Shown: piece after piece, positions 46,726-60,562 of the stretch
Layout: the number at the start of each line of letters is the position of its first letter
Position numbering within the stretch: the stretch's first letter is position 1
NCBI GenBank assembly: GCA_036785705.1
Contig: JAWUZG010000360.1
Location: 372,001-436,000 of the forward strand
DNA: 64,000 bases
Direction: 5' to 3'
Source: Acanthornis magna
Lineage: Eukaryota > Chordata > Aves > Passeriformes > Acanthizidae
Made by a program: the position numbers and the translations under genes
Notes under the pieces: model-generated
Seen by the model: the letters and a program-made list of their open reading frames with translations, nothing else
Database searches by the model: none
What the model was told of the DNA's origin: nothing

Positions 46726-47156
46726 ATGGTGTAGCTCTTTGGCCAGCAGTGGTATGCTGAGGTGTGATGGATTACTCCCAGACTTTCTGTGCTGGAAAGG
46801 TTTTGTGCCCCTGTGAAGAACAAGACTTCCATTTTCCTGCGCAGACACTTCCATTTTCCTGTATGTTGCAATGGTACGTTGAAGTAATCGAGTGCTATTT
46901 GCATGAAGGTCAGTGAGCTTGGCCTATGAAGCGTCTCGTGTTTGATCTGTTTCGGGTTTCAGCAAACAGCAAAACTTCCAATGACGCCGGTGAGAATAAG
47001 ATGAAGCTGCTGCTGTATTTCACATATTTGCATAATAAAATGGTGGTTCTTGCAAATCTTTTCAATGGCAATTTCAAGTACTGAAACAGCAGCTCTGCTC
47101 AGGGCAATTCTGAAATTGACTTGAGTTGTTTTCCATGTTTCTTAGAGGGTGAACTG

Positions 47157-49353
47157 AGGGCACTTCCAGTTTTCAAGGCAAGGCATCTCACAGTATCCTC
47201 CAAAAAGATTGCTCAATGAAAAGGCAAAACTACTGGGGTGAAAGGGGGAAAGTCCGCATCCTGCTTTATGTAATTAGAATCTGCCAGATGGTCAACAATC
47301 ATTCGTTTCATTAGGTAGCAGCGTAGTTTTTCACTCTCACAGATCCCAAAAAGCTTAAAACATCCAGCAGCTGCTTCCTTGCAACAAGTGCCACAGCCAA
47401 GAGCCAGGCCTGGTTTCCCCTTGCAGCTTACAAACTCTGCCAGACATACGGGTGATTCTCACTTCGCTTCTCAGCTACACGTGAGCACAGGCTCTCAGGA
47501 TGGCAGAGTCCTTAAAGTGAAGAGCAGTTCCACTGCAAACAGCTCAATGGGCCACGAGAGAACACTTTCTCTGACCCGCCCCCTTGCCCTTTCCTTGCAG
47601 CATTTCCTCTCCAGAGCACGCACTGAGGCTCTGCACTTTGCTTCTCAGCTGAGTGTATTGTCACATTGCCAGAGTCCCATACGTCCATCTCCTTCTCGCA
47701 CAGACGAGTGCTTCTGTCAAAACGTGCCAATGCCACGCGCTCTCCTTCCCAGCTATTTGCACTGTCACGTTCTCTGTCCCGCTTGCAGTCTGAATCTAAA
47801 CTGAGAAGTTTCTGGCTGCACCTCGCATGCACAGATGTGCCAGGAGGAAAAGGTTGCTCAGACCTTGGTGCTTAAGTTAGAAAAGGTCCATTCGCTCCAC
47901 AATCAAATGAGAGCTTCCTTCGCTTTACACCCTGCAAACTTCCAGCCTTGCCTTCCCTTCTCCTTCTAGGACTCTCATTGCCTTGCCTACCTCTCCCTTG
48001 CCTTGCCTTGCCCTGTAAATGCAGCAGTTGCCTTGTGTTGCCCTCGAAGCCCTCACTTGCCTTGCAGGACCTTGCTCACCCCTCCCCCACCTGGAATTCA
48101 AGACCCCTCTTTTCAGGGCATTTCTTCAACTTGTCTTGCCCTGCCTGCTTCCCTGAGGAAGCCTTCAAGGCCTTCACATACCCGCAGTGTTTCAGGAGCA
48201 TGTAAGAGGAAGCTCATAGGAGGTCATGTGAAGCCAGACCCGTCTGTCCCGGCAGCTTTTGTCTGGCACCAATTCTTGCATGGATGGCATTTTGGACAGG
48301 CAATTCACATTTCTCTTCTGGGCTCTGGGACCAAGATGACACTTCTTCTGCATTGCAAGGAAAGCAGGTAGTCCCAGTGTTTTAGGTGCAGATTAGAGCT
48401 GGTGCAGGTGAGACCAAGGCCAGTCAAATCAGTCTTTCCTGGCTGCTTCCATCTGCCAGTAATCCATGAGCGTACCCCTCGCTTGTCTTGCCTTGCTAAA
48501 CCATCCTTGCTGTGCATTCCCTTTCATGCCCATTCCGTAACCTAGACCTGCTTACTGCTTGTGTCTGGGACTGAATTCATGTCGAAAGCCCTGCCATATT
48601 TGGTCCTGTGCTGTTGTGCACGTTCACGAGATAATGAAGAAAAGACAATGAAGAAAACTTTCTTGTTTAACTGCTTGGAACTTGACCCTAAAGAAAAAGA
48701 ATGTGTTGGCAGTCGATGGGAAGTTAACCTGTGGAAGTGGTACAATGCATAACGGAGCTGTTGTTAGCATGGAGGTGCTATCACGAGCCATTGTGGCCCC
48801 ATCTCACCCTCTGGCCAAGCGTGAGATGACATGGTAACTGGAAAAAATTCCACCATTCCAGGAGGAGGACAGATAAGGTGGGGTTCTGGGGTGGAGGGGG
48901 AGAGGAGGACATGAAGCATTCCTCTTGGGTCCAGGGGACACCCTGAAGGTGCACAGCCGACCTCCCCCTCCCCCCTGAGCACCATGCTCCATCTCTTTCT
49001 CCTGCTCAGTGGCTTTTCAAGAATCCAGGAGCTGGTATGTACTATTGGCTACAGCAACTAAGAAGATTAAGTTGCTTTCCAATCACAACTGTGTTTCAGA
49101 TTTTTTGTGCACAGGCATCCTCCAGAACATTAACATTAATGGCAATGAGCATGATGGGATGCCCAGAGCACAAAAATTGACGCAAAGACCAGACAGGGCT
49201 TGGGCAGTGGAGCGCGTAGTTGCACCAAGAGAGTGAAACGCATAGCTGCACCAAGAGAGGCTGGTGGGTGTGGGTGTGGGTGTGTGGGTGGGTGGGTGCG
49301 TGGATGGGTGTGTGAAAAGAGCAGGGCTCAATCAGCTAAGCGCAGGGCTGCAC
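47157..49353. other. Inner right arm, mirror of 29,939-32,135
   Basis: Same content as the left partner in reverse complement: the GGCAA-rich region maps to 47,947-48,152 and the CCCA tract to 49,263-49,313. No gene is recognised. Confidence 0.7.
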
Positions 49354-50658
49354 CAGGAGAGTGAAGCAGGTAGCTGCACTGAGAGATGCTGTTCTGTGTG
49401 AGTGTGTGGCATATGGAAGGTCAAGATTTAGTCCAGGTGCCCGGCTGTATGTGGGAACTTAATGGTGTTTTTCTGTGTCTGTGATGTGACTGGTACCATA
49501 CACTTGTAGTGGCGCGGCTTGACAATCTCCCAGGTCGAGGTCACCTGGTTACTTTGCTCTCCAGTTTTCCCTTGAAGGAAATCAGCTAGCTCTGCCCATC
49601 GCTCACTAACAGCTCTTCTCCAAAGACAGCACACACCAGCCTGCGCTCTGGAGGTTCTGCTTACTGCAGTTTTCCAACACTATTGCAAACAACCTTTTTG
49701 CTTTCTGTCATCCCCAAAACTTGCAGCACATACTTTGAAAATTCATAGAATGAAATCTCCAGTCTAGAAGACTGAATCACAAATTAGATAATCCATTTTG
49801 CTTGGATAAACGTTAAAACCAGCAACTTGTAAGGCCACTCCATACTGTGGGTGTACAGAATTTAACACCACAAATTCACTTGCTACTAGAGCAGGGCTGA
49901 AAACAAAACAGAAAATGACTTGCTGGTAACAAATCATTAATAGTTGCTTGGATTTCTGCATCTCCTCCTGGAATTTTAAGTCTGGCATGTAGCCACCGTG
50001 TGGTATCAAAAGGCTAATAGGCAGGTTTTCTTGATTCTTATCTCGATTCTGGGCGTTCCACTCCCCAAGGTCACCTAGCCTTGTATATTTTCAATTATCT
50101 CATCCAGAGGATTTCCTGTTTTATTAATTAAAAGGCTCATTATCACATTTGTGCATGCTTGGGGAGTAGTCTCAATCAGTCTATTTCTCATAGTAACAGA
50201 TGTTCCCGATAAAAATCGCTGTTTCCATCCCTTTTTCTTTCATTCACTGTGTACGATTTCACAGGTCACACCCCAGGCACTCAGAGCATGGTTAATTATT
50301 TCCTGCGGGGTATTTAGCACCACATCCCTGAGCAGCCAAGGCGAGCAAATTTGTACCCTGTGCATTAATTTCAAGTGCATTCTGCTCAAAAGAATTTGGC
50401 TGCAGCACCAAGAATTTCTTTGAATTTCCTGCATCCAAGGTTGTAACTGAGGGTTACTGAGTTTGAGATCACTTTCAAAATCATCAGCAGGAGTATCAGC
50501 AAAAACCAGACTGAATATCAAGCGACAGCACAACACAGTTCATTGACAACATTCAATGAACTGTTGCTTAACGAGCAGTTAAGGCACACCAAGGAAAAAC
50601 AAGCAACAACAAAGCAAATAAAGTCCAGGAAATCAAAAGAAAAATGAACCAGGAACTA

Positions 50659-50700
<42 letters not shown>

Positions 50701-51577
50701 TGTGCATGTGACAAAAGGACAGTGAGGTAAGGATAAAAAGGAACATGGCTTAAAAGTTTACCAGCACTTTCACTTTACTTCTACTTAAAACTTAAACATT
50801 TAACAAAGGAACAAGACTTCTATTTAACTTCACTTGTAACTTAGGACAGAACCTCACTTACAGGCCTAACTTTCTGAGATCTCAGATTGCAGTGTGGTGG
50901 CAGCAGCCACAAATGCCTGCCTTTGCAACATCATATCAGTCCTCAGCTGTTCTATGGCCTTGTCTCCTTCCACTAACTGCTTTTCAAAGCTCTGTGTTCT
51001 TTTCAGCTGCTACTTTGTACGCAAATAACAGACATTCACCCTGGCATCCAGCATGAATAAGAAGACGCTCTTCAGAGCGTGTCTGAGGAGTTGGCACAAA
51101 ATCCACAACAGTCTTTTAGCACTCCAGTGGTGTCTTCAGCCTCCTGTGGTTTGGGCCCAATACTTGTACAAGTTTCCAGCTTGCCCCACAATGTGCTCCG
51201 TGGTTCCTGCATCCACTCAAGTTGCTTCACTGGCAGACTCACAGCCTGAGGTTCCTTCTTACAGAATATCTCTACTAATGCACTACGACGTGGTCACAGC
51301 AGCAGAAATAGCAAAGATTTTCTTCTACGGGTATTCTCCAGTGATACCACAAACACAAAGGCCTGAAAAGCTTTTTCTAACGGACCTGTAAATAGAGGAT
51401 TACAATGCAAACACTGTGCAACAACAAGTGTATGGCACCAGTCACATCACAGACACAGAAAAACACCATTAAGTACCGACATACAGCCGGACACCTGGAC
51501 AAACTCTCGACCTTCCATATGCCACACACTCACATGGAACAGCGTCTCCCAGAGCAGCTACCTGCTTAATTCACTTG
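49354..51577. repeat. Older inverted pair and its 1.9 kb interior, right-arm copy
   Basis: The inverted repeats lie at 49,354-49,507 and 51,424-51,577. The interior contains the mirrored microsatellite (50,659-50,704) and the coiled-coil-like remnant (50,866-51,009, minus strand). Confidence 0.88.
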
Positions 51578-51596
51578 GTCACCCTCTCTTCACTCT

Positions 51597-52722
51597 CTGT
51601 GGTCCAGCAAAGAAGCAAACAGAAGAGGCCATGTGCAGAACACATTCTCCACGCACGCTACCTTCTCTGGGAGCTGCAACTGCACGAGTTTTGTAAGACT
51701 AAAGCTGGGGAAAAGTGTTTCTCTCTCTCTCTCGCTCCCTCTCTCTCTGCACATTGTCCCCGTGTCCCGGTGCTGCCAGAACATCGTAGCAGCGAGAAAC
51801 ATCCTTTGGAGATGAGCCTGCATGCTGCTATGCCTGCCGGTGCAGTTTGGATGTGAAATGCAGGGTGCACAGCAGCTCCGCGTTCTCCGGCACCTCGCTT
51901 CGGCTTGTAGCCGCCAAAGACGCACCTTTGCCGGCTAGGCACCCTTGGCTCACAAAGCGCGAGAAAGAAGTGGACGGCTCTCTGCAGTCCTGCAAAGACG
52001 TGAACAGAAGAGGCTACATGGAGAATACATTCTCCACGCACGCCACCTTCTCTGGGAGCTTCCACTGCACGAGTTCTGTAAGACTAAAGCCTGGGGCAGG
52101 CATAGCATCATGCAGGCTCATCTCCAAAGGATGTTTCTCGCTGCTACGAAGGTCTGGCAGCACCGGGACACGGGGACAATGTGCAGAGAGAGAGGGAGCG
52201 AGAGAGAGAGAGAAACACTTTTCCCCAGCTTTAGTCTTACAAAACTCGTGCAGTTGCAGCTCCCAGAGAAGGTAGCGTGCGTGGAGAATGTATTCTCCAC
52301 GTAGCCTCTTCTGTTCGCATCTGTGCCGGACCGCAGAGAGCCGTCCGCTTCTTTCTCGTGCTTTGCGAGCTAAGAACGCCTAGCCGGCGAAGGTGCGTCT
52401 TAGGCGGCTACAAGCCGAAGCGAGGTGCCGGAGAACGCGGAGCTGCTGTGCACCCTGCATTTCACATCCAAACTGCACCGGCAGGCATAGCAGCATGCAG
52501 GCTCATCTCCAAAGGATGTTTCTCGCTGCTACGATGTTCTGGCAGCACCGGGACACGGGGACAATGTGCAGAGAGAGAGGGAGCGAGAGAGAGAGAGAAA
52601 CACTTTTCCCCAGCTTTAGTCTTACAAAACTCGTGCAGTTGCAGCTCCCGGAGAAGGTAGCGTGCGTGGAGAATGTGTTCTCCACATAGCCTCTTCTGTT
52701 TGCATCTTTGCCGGACCGCAGA
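51597..52722. repeat. Nested palindrome, right-arm copy
   Basis: Mirror of 26,570-27,696, with the same four-unit arrangement. One base differs at the outer unit (GGAGAA here against GCAGAA in the left-arm partner near 27,652), and there is a 1-bp indel near 52,710. Confidence 0.92.
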
Positions 52723-52779
52723 GAGCCGCCCGCTTCTTTCTCACGCTTTCTCTCGCCAGCCTATGTGCTGCCACCCTGG

Positions 52780-53690
52780 CAGTGCTCGGGCTCCTGCTTC
52801 CCTCCATCGGGAAGCACCCCCCTGGGCTTTCAAGCGCCTCCAGGAGTGACTTGCCAATGATTCTGCCCTCTTGGCGGGGGCGGGGCTTTGCTGCGCAACC
52901 TGCTCCTTCCCACCCCCCCAGCTTTCCCTCCCCCCGTGCCCCGCCCAACTCCGGCTGTGCTCCCGGGGTGGCTGTGACTGCAGGAAAGGGGCACCCACCC
53001 CCTCCAAATGGCACATTTCTGCCTCACCTCTAGACACAAGTCGGAGCGGCAGACTGCCTGCCACTGCCCTTTTGGCCTCCAAGCTGCCCAAGCTGGCCTT
53101 TGCAGGGAGCTGAGGGGGTGGCAGGGCCCTGGCTGTTTGCTGGAGAGGGCTGCCTGCCTTCGCTCGCTCGCACAGGGACTCAGTCTCCCGCGGCACGGGC
53201 AGCTGCAGCACAGTGTGCAGGCCAAGGGCTCATCCCTGCCGCTTTCCCACCCCAGGCGGCCCCCACTCCCCACCCCCCCGGCCTGGAGCAGCCATGCTCC
53301 ACGCCAGGACACCGCTGTCACCTGCACAGCCAAGGCCTCACAGCAGCGGGCCTTGCGTACCACCAGGCCTGCGGCAGGGCCAGCCTCGGGCCTCGTGGGC
53401 ACACGAGGAAGGGGCCACAATACTGTGTGCGCCCTGCCCCTGCCGCTTCTCCCCCAGCCTCTGGCCAGGCAGGAGCTCCCAGCCAGCCAGCCAGCCAGCC
53501 GCTCCCACAGCCAAGGGCCAACTGGCACCCTGGATCTTGCCCAAGCCAGGGGCCATTGTGACACGGCGGTGTTGTCACCGTGTCACAGGCAGGCACCCTG
53601 GAGATGCTGGCTGTGTTGACGCCGTGGAATGTTATTGGAAGCCAGGCTCCCCTGTGGCACCACGGTGCCTCAGGGAAGTGTGGAGACGGC
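52780..53690. promoter_or_regulatory. GC-rich island, right-arm copy
   Basis: Mirror of 25,600-26,560. GC boxes fall at 52,873-52,885 and 52,938-52,946, and the 9-bp-stem inverted repeat at 53,558-53,586. It has one extra CAGC/GGCT unit near 53,490 relative to the left arm. Promoter function is inference. Confidence 0.4.
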
Positions 53691-53699
53691 AGAAAACAA

Positions 53700-53730
53700 G
53701 AGAGGAAAAGAAAGAGAAAGAAAAATGGCG
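53700..53730. other. Junction where the 1,063-bp left-arm segment is missing
   Basis: The GC-rich side and the outer side are joined here through a short purine run (GGAAAAGAAAGAGAAAG). The same motif class is present at both ends of the missing segment in the left arm. Confidence 0.85.
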
Positions 53731-56361
53731 AGATGAGAAAGCAGCTTACCTTGCCAAGGTATCGAACAGCTTGGAAGTTCCACTTTGCCGAAACTCTGCA
53801 CATTCGTCATCTTCTCCACACGCACCTGCCCACCTCTTCCTGCCTGGAGACTGAAGCTGTGCTCCGTGGAAAAACAGGCACTTTACCAACCAAGTCCAGA
53901 GCACCATTCCAAGTCCCGATGACCCTCACTGAAGGCGAGGTTACGGCCAGAGGACCCGCAATTCACTGCTCCAGAGTGAAGAACACCTGTGCTTCTGAAA
54001 CAGCTAGAAGACAAAAGCGGATACAAATCAAGATGGGGCCATTTCAATGGTTCCCTTATCCGTGCCTGTTATCTGCACAGCTGCTAACCCCGACTCAGAT
54101 TTGGCCTCCAATGAGTCAATGTCAATATGTCAATGTCAATACTTCAGGCATGCTGCCAATTATTATTCAAACACCATCCCTGAAATGGATTTTCTTCCTG
54201 CAAAAGAACAATAGAGTGTTTCCTAAAATGAGACAAAGTGCTCAGTGCCGTTGTGGTTGGGGAGAAGCGAGAAAATGTTAAATTATCTTATTTTGTGCAT
54301 GAAAGAAAGAAACATTTCTCATAAGAGGGTACTTTACAAGGTGGAGCAAATTGTGTCATCTTCAAACACTGACTTTTGCAGAGGCCTCAGATATGAGAGG
54401 TGGATACTTTTGTCCCTTGAAGTGTGATTTATAAGAAATATTGTGTTTGGCAGGCTGTTATAACATGTCATGGTGCTATTAAATGCAAGTCAGAAGTTCT
54501 TTATAATTCATTAGCATTCCTTCTTGATTGGAAACTACGCAGCCACCTGCCCCTGCTGTTATTCAGAAGTAGGAGACAAGGCAGTCATTCAGAAAGTACC
54601 AGACTGACAAGCAGTTGGCAGGGATGAATACCAGTGTCTCCAAAAACAAGTACAAAACAAGAGTAATGAAACTACACATGATTTACTGGTCAAACTAGTG
54701 ATGTAAAGTGCTGGGACTTATGCAAACCTTGTTTCTGCATCAGATAACCAGTGACTCATGTCAATATCAGGCAAATTCCTTGGTTCTGGGACACTGAGTT
54801 TGACAGCAATCATGCACAAGCAAAATTGTTGCCACACTAGTTGTTACAACACTCATACAAATGACACAACACTCACACAAATGACATAAATACAAGAACC
54901 ACCAGAGAAAACTCTTTAGCATTAAAAGGAAATCTCTATCTAGTGTAACATATAATTTGCACATTCTACAATTCTCATCAGTGTATGCAATGTTAACTTC
55001 CAAGGATTCACCTGCATTTCTCAGCCTTAATTCTACCAAAAAATACAAGCAGTCTGACTTCTATGCATCCAGCTTGTGCCAAACATCCATTTCTAATACC
55101 AAGAAACAAAGATTCAAAAAGAGTTCTTTGATACAAACATCTGCATAAAGTTGATCAAAATTTAATCACTTATTTTTTCCCTTTCTCAGTTCATGCTGTA
55201 GACAGGCTGGATGGAAGCATTCCCCCTTTTGATTTCTTTACTTTGAAAATTGTATATCTCAACACTGAAATGGGGATTTTCTACAGTGTGTTACAATACT
55301 GATGTCTGTTTAGGACTGTACATCTTTTATCGACAACAAACTGCCAAAGTCTATGACTGTGATCACTGACATTTCACATACTCAGGTCCAAAGACAGGCG
55401 GTGGCAGTCAGATTAGACCATTTGCTATGCTGTGTTCCTTAGAAATATAAAAACATATGTAGCCCCGAAAGCATAGCTAATTTAGCTGTAATACAGTTTT
55501 AAGTAATTTTAAACTTTAAAGGGATACAGAACCACCATTTACTTCAGTACATTCAGTTACTAGCCCATATCAGAGACCTGTTTTCCCTGAGCTACTCACA
55601 TACTTACAATGTGAAGCTTTTAAAAGGTGGATTTGTTGATACAAATCCAGTCATAACAGTGAGAAAAATGAAGTATTGCAAAACTGTTTTCTAATATATA
55701 TATATATTTTACAACATGTGTGGCAGGCCAGTTTTCTGTGCAGAATTTGTACAAACAGCTGAAAAAAGTGTGGAAGAGGATCATGCTCTGGATTTCTTCC
55801 ATTTTGAAAACCAGTAACTAAGTTTTCAAAATCCATACACATCCTTTTATGCCTTAAAATGATTATATACCAAGTCCACAGCAATAGCTTATTTTTTTCT
55901 TGAAAAAAAGAGCACAGGAAGAATATAATTTCTAGCTGCAATTTGACCTATGAATCACATCCGTAATATCTACAAAGACTTTATGTGAAAATCATTTCCC
56001 CATCACTTGCATAATACTCTTATACTATACTTGTATGCATGTAGCATATGAACACATACCTTTAATAGATTAAGTTATTAATTACAATTTCAAAGTTTAC
56101 AGTTGTTGTTTTTTGATCTCTTTATAGAGGGTTGGTAAAAAAGAGACTGCAATGAATCCCGCATGAGGAAAGCAAAAGGGAAATACTGGTGAACTTATAT
56201 AAAATAGGTGTATAAATACTTATCTGCTCTCCTCCTGCTATTACAGAGAAGAGCAGATAAGCTATATAGCTAAGACTGCAATTTTCTAGCCTGCAAAAAG
56301 CCCAGCATTATCACTATGCACACTCTTTCACCTTGCACCTGTACACTATGTACAACTCTTT
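53717..56361. other. AT-rich right-arm DNA, mirror of 21,871-24,514
   Basis: No gene or transposon recognised. A few substitutions relative to the left arm are visible, for example near 53,865, 54,325 and 54,442. Confidence 0.7.
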
Positions 56362-56509
56362 CAGTTTTCAAGGAACAATTTAATGCCCTTCATCTGGAGC
56401 TTTAGACTGGACTGTAGCAAGCATTTTTTAACTGAAAGGGGGGTCAAACACTGGAACAGCCTTTCCTAGAGAGGTAGTGAGGTCCCAAGCCTGTCAGGGT
56501 TTAAGAGGC
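56362..56509 (+). mobile_element. CR1 LINE fragment, right-arm copy (5' side)
   Basis: Mirror of 21,723-21,870, here in CR1 sense orientation: a GGTCAAACACTGGAACAGCC block and CTAGAGAGGTAGTGAGG are characteristic of the CR1 3' region. It ends at GAGGC (56,505-56,509), the target duplication of the LTR. Confidence 0.75.
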
Positions 56510-57901
56510 TGTCGTGGGTTTGACCCTGGCTAAATGCCAGGCACCTACGACGTTTGCTCTCTATGCTCTCTCCTGCTGCAGCTATGCAGAGGAGAGGGAA
56601 AATTAACACAAAACACTGGACTTATGAGTTGAGATAAGACCACTGATAAGGGGACGCACTAGATTCAGGGCAAAAGCAGGCGGGGAAACTTAAGGTTGCA
56701 AAAAAAAAGTGATTTATTAGTCTAACAGAGTCGGAGGATAAATCAGAGATAAAAATAAGCTCTCAAGACACCGTTTCTTCACTGACCCCCCTTCCCTCTT
56801 AAGGCACCGCTTCCCAGCTCACCCCCTCCCACCTTTCTAACTAACCAACAACTCCCAGGCAGGGGCAGGGTGTGGGGTTTTTTCTTTAAGTCAGTCCATC
56901 ACAATTCTTCTACTACAGACACTGTTTCTCTATTCGCCCCCTCCTTCCATTCAACCAGCAGATCCGGGTTGGGGCAAGATATGTGGCTTTTCTTAGTCAG
57001 TCCAACGCCACAATTCTTCTGCTACAAACACTGTTGTTCTGCTCACCCCTCTCCCTATTAAGGCCGTTTCTCAGCTCACCCCCTCCCTCCTTCCTTCTAA
57101 CCAACAGCTCCGGGGTGGGGGCAGGGCATGGGGGTTTTCCTTTGGTCAGGGTCAGTCCATCAGGGGAAAAGAATCCTCTACTTAGCCATGGGGGTCCCTC
57201 CCACGAGAGACAGTCCTCTGCGAACTTCTTTGGCGTGGGTCCAATCTCACGAGCAGCCCCGCCCGATTGCTGCTGTTCGAGATTCTCTCCAGGCTGCAGA
57301 CTTCCAAGCCGAGGCCAGGCTGTTTCCATCCCGGGAGCAAGGCCTTTCTCTCTCCTGCAAGGCTTTTGCAACTCTCAGTCTCTGGGACTCCCACTGGATC
57401 ACAGCTTCCTGCAGGCTTCCACCTGCTCCTCTGGCGTGGGCACCTCCCCACAGGCTGTGGGGGGTTCTCTGCATCCCCCTGGACCCCATGGGCTGCAGGG
57501 GGACCACCTGCTCCCCCATGGTCTTCACCACGGCTGGCAGAGGGTTTTCAGCTCCGGCGCCTGGAGCACCTCCTCCCACACCTTCTCCACTGACCTTGGT
57601 GCCTCCATGTTGTTCTCCCTCACATATTTTTACCTCCTCCTCCTCCTTCCCTGGCTACAAAGAAGTGCGTGCTTACCTTGTTTTGATTTCTTCTTAAATA
57701 TGTTTTCACAGAGGCGTAACTAACATCTCTAATTGGCCCAGGTTTGGCCAGCAGCATGTCCATCATCTTCAGAGCCATCAGAGATTGGCTCTGCTGGACA
57801 TGGTGGAGAAATGTCCAGAATCTTTACTCAGGACATGCAGGAGCCATCTTTGTACCCCACCCTATCCACTGGCAAAAACTGGGCCAGGCAAAACTACCAC
57901 A
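56510..57901 (-). mobile_element. Solo LTR, right-arm copy
   Basis: Same 1,392-bp length, same TG...CA ends (reverse complement) and same 5-bp target duplication GAGGC (56,505-56,509 and 57,902-57,906). Internal tandem units map to 56,757-57,158. The shared insertion site shows that the LTR was present before the arms were duplicated, or was copied between them. Confidence 0.9.
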
Positions 57902-58000
57902 GAGGCATTTCGACAAGACCCTTACGTACAAGCTTTGACTTGGTTGGTCCTTGGTCAGGTGGGTGGACTAGGTGATTATTGCACTTCAACTGAAATAATC
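57902..58000 (+). mobile_element. CR1 LINE fragment, right-arm copy (3' side)
   Basis: Mirror of 20,231-20,330, ending in the pentanucleotide microsatellite as expected for a CR1 3' terminus. Confidence 0.75.
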
Positions 58001-58109
58001 TATTCTATTCTATTCTATTCTATTCTATTCTATTCTATTCTATTCTATTCTATTCTATTCTATTCTATTCTATTCTATCCCATCCCATCCCATCCCATCC
58101 CATCCCATC
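58001..58109. repeat. (TATTC)15 then (ATCCC)n microsatellite
   Basis: Mirror of 20,131-20,230, with one more TATTC-type unit than the left arm. Confidence 0.9.
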
Positions 58110-60517
58110 TCTCCTCTAACAAGTAATAAGGAAGCAGGGTATCTAGCTTAGATTCTAGCTCTTTTTAAAATTGTGTTAAAATTGTAGGGGGTCACAGCTG
58201 AGGAAATTCTGCCAATATCACACCAAAAACTTCCTGCTTCACAGTATGAAGCCTGGTACAGTGGAAATCCTATTAAGACAAATATTTACAGATAAAAATG
58301 ATGTTGAATGAAAGTTTCAGTGTTCTCTTTTTCATCAGCAGTTACGCAAATCACTTTCTGCTCCACCACAAATATTGATTTATATTAATCACAAAACCTT
58401 CATGACTTGCAGGCATGAAAGAAAATCAATACAGTAATGGTTGGTTTTCTGCTAGCCAGCACATTTGTGTGACAGAAGAGGGCACACAATGAAGCCCTGT
58501 GGTAAGTCTGTAGGTAAACGGATGAGAAATGTGAGAGCAAAAATGCTGGTAGTGAATGGGAAGTAAATCCTTTAACAGCCCTAACACAAATATGCTTTGA
58601 ATGCTGATTTTACTCCATCTCAGAAGCCTATATTTAGAATTCAGCATGGGAGAACAGCTCTAGGAACCACATTTCCACAAGGCATTTGGTACATCTCAGA
58701 CTTATTATTCAGATGCTACTGACAGATCTCCTCTCCTACTCTTCATACGTAAAAATTGCCACAATGAAGCTTAATTATTCAGTAGTAACAGTGCATTTCA
58801 TTCATACACACTTCTCTGTAAAACAGACACTGCTGTGTAACTCCATGACCAATGTAACAATGTGCTCTTTAAAATAACACCTCCATGATCTCAAACATAC
58901 CTGTGTCAGAAAAGTCAGCATACAGATGAATTACTACTTCTGTGTCACTGGAACTGATATAACAGGATCTGTAGCATGAAAACCAAAGCACAGATGCCAG
59001 CTGAATCACACAGCTGATAGAACGAGACTAAAAGAGAGTAAAATACATCCATCTGTCCTGACTGAGGTACTGACTTCTTAGACTACTCTGTCTCCTGAAA
59101 TGCACAAGGCCAGTGCAGTCAACAGAGATATTCTTGTTTATGTTTGCAATGAATTTTCACATAGACCTTTTTCTACTGAATTGTGGTTTACCGCTCACAA
59201 GCTGAATCTAGTTCTGCTTAAAAAAAATAGTGCTATTAGTCTATGCAATTCTGTAATGGAGTAGGAAATAAAGATTATAAAAAGTCACTGAATGCACTCT
59301 CTTAAAGTGTCCCAAAATTCCTTTTGCAGATAAGAAATTTTGGGGAAAGTCAGTTTTCTTTTTGTAGCGCACCAGGGAGGCAAAACTGCATGCCACAATC
59401 TTAATTACATTTTTACATGCTCGGAAATGAGCTATGCTGTCAGTAGTTTGTAGCTACAGTAAACGAAAGCAGAATCTACTTTTTAGTGACAGAAGACAAC
59501 ATAAGAAAAGTATGAGTATGCATTAGTAGCACTTAAAGAGATTATGATATGGCTGAAGATTTTTATAACATTAACTTCCAATATTAATGAATGCACATGA
59601 ATTTCAGACATAACAATTTCTATTTAATTTACAAGGCTGCCAGTTTGTCTTTAAAGACAATTCAAAAGGGAAACAAAAATGACAATCACAAAAAAAATAC
59701 CTATTTAAATCTTTAAATCTAATCTGTGGAACCTGCTTCACAAATGAACTCTTTGCAGTAATGCATTCCTGTCTTGATAAAATGTTGAGATTTGCAAGGA
59801 AATGAACAGATACTATTTTCTAATTCTCTCTAGAAACCCAGAAAAGAACGGTTAGGTTCTATTGACCCTGTCTAAATGAAGCTGGAGGAACTGTCCAGAG
59901 CAAATGAATATAATATAAATATAAAAATATAATAAAAACTGTAAATTTGGAGGTGGTAGTCTTGACCAGGTTGGTTGATGTTCTTTCTACTGAGGTCTGC
60001 TTTTCTCCTGTGAAGTTACTGACTGTAATGCAGGTGAATAACAACCAACAAGAAACTGGTAACAAAAGTGTAATGGATTATTGCATCAATGATTTCTGTG
60101 ATTTCACTTAAGGTGATAATTTGCTACTAAATTCTGCTATTTAGAGGTTGAATTATCTCAAAATTGTATTGTAATTTAAACAATTGGTAAAAGTCCTAAA
60201 GTAGGAATGCTAATATGGGCTTTAGAGGGGAAGAAAAAAGCAACAAGAAGGAAGATTTAACAAAATATTTGGAAATTTTAAAAATAATTTTACTCTGTAA
60301 GTGCAAAGAAGGTGAGTATGCATTTTATGGAATTCAGTAAGCGAAAAAATTTATCTGCAACCATTATTTCTCCTTCTTTGTATACAGAACCCCTATATAA
60401 TGTGAGAAATCACTGAAAAATATTTCACTAAAAACAAGACTAGTGTAATATCATGCAGCCTAAGGAAAAATTGTGGAGTTTTTATACATCAAAATGCTTT
60501 ACAGAATGAAATGTTCT

Positions 60518-60520
<3 letters not shown>

Positions 60521-60557
<37 letters not shown>
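60521..60557. repeat. Poly-T run, 37 T (24 A in the left arm)
   Basis: Partner of 17,699-17,722, 13 bases longer. Confidence 0.9.

Positions 60558-60562
<5 letters not shown>

Larger units (their letters stand above)
32136..47156. other. Palindrome spacer (15.0 kb)
   Basis: This region does not pair with itself in reverse complement except for about 100 bases at its two edges. It carries a decayed provirus (about 32.6-38.2 kb), a separate Gag-like open frame, low-complexity T/G-rich DNA, two LTR-like fragments and one diverged copy of the arm repeat unit. No host gene is recognised. Confidence 0.9.
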
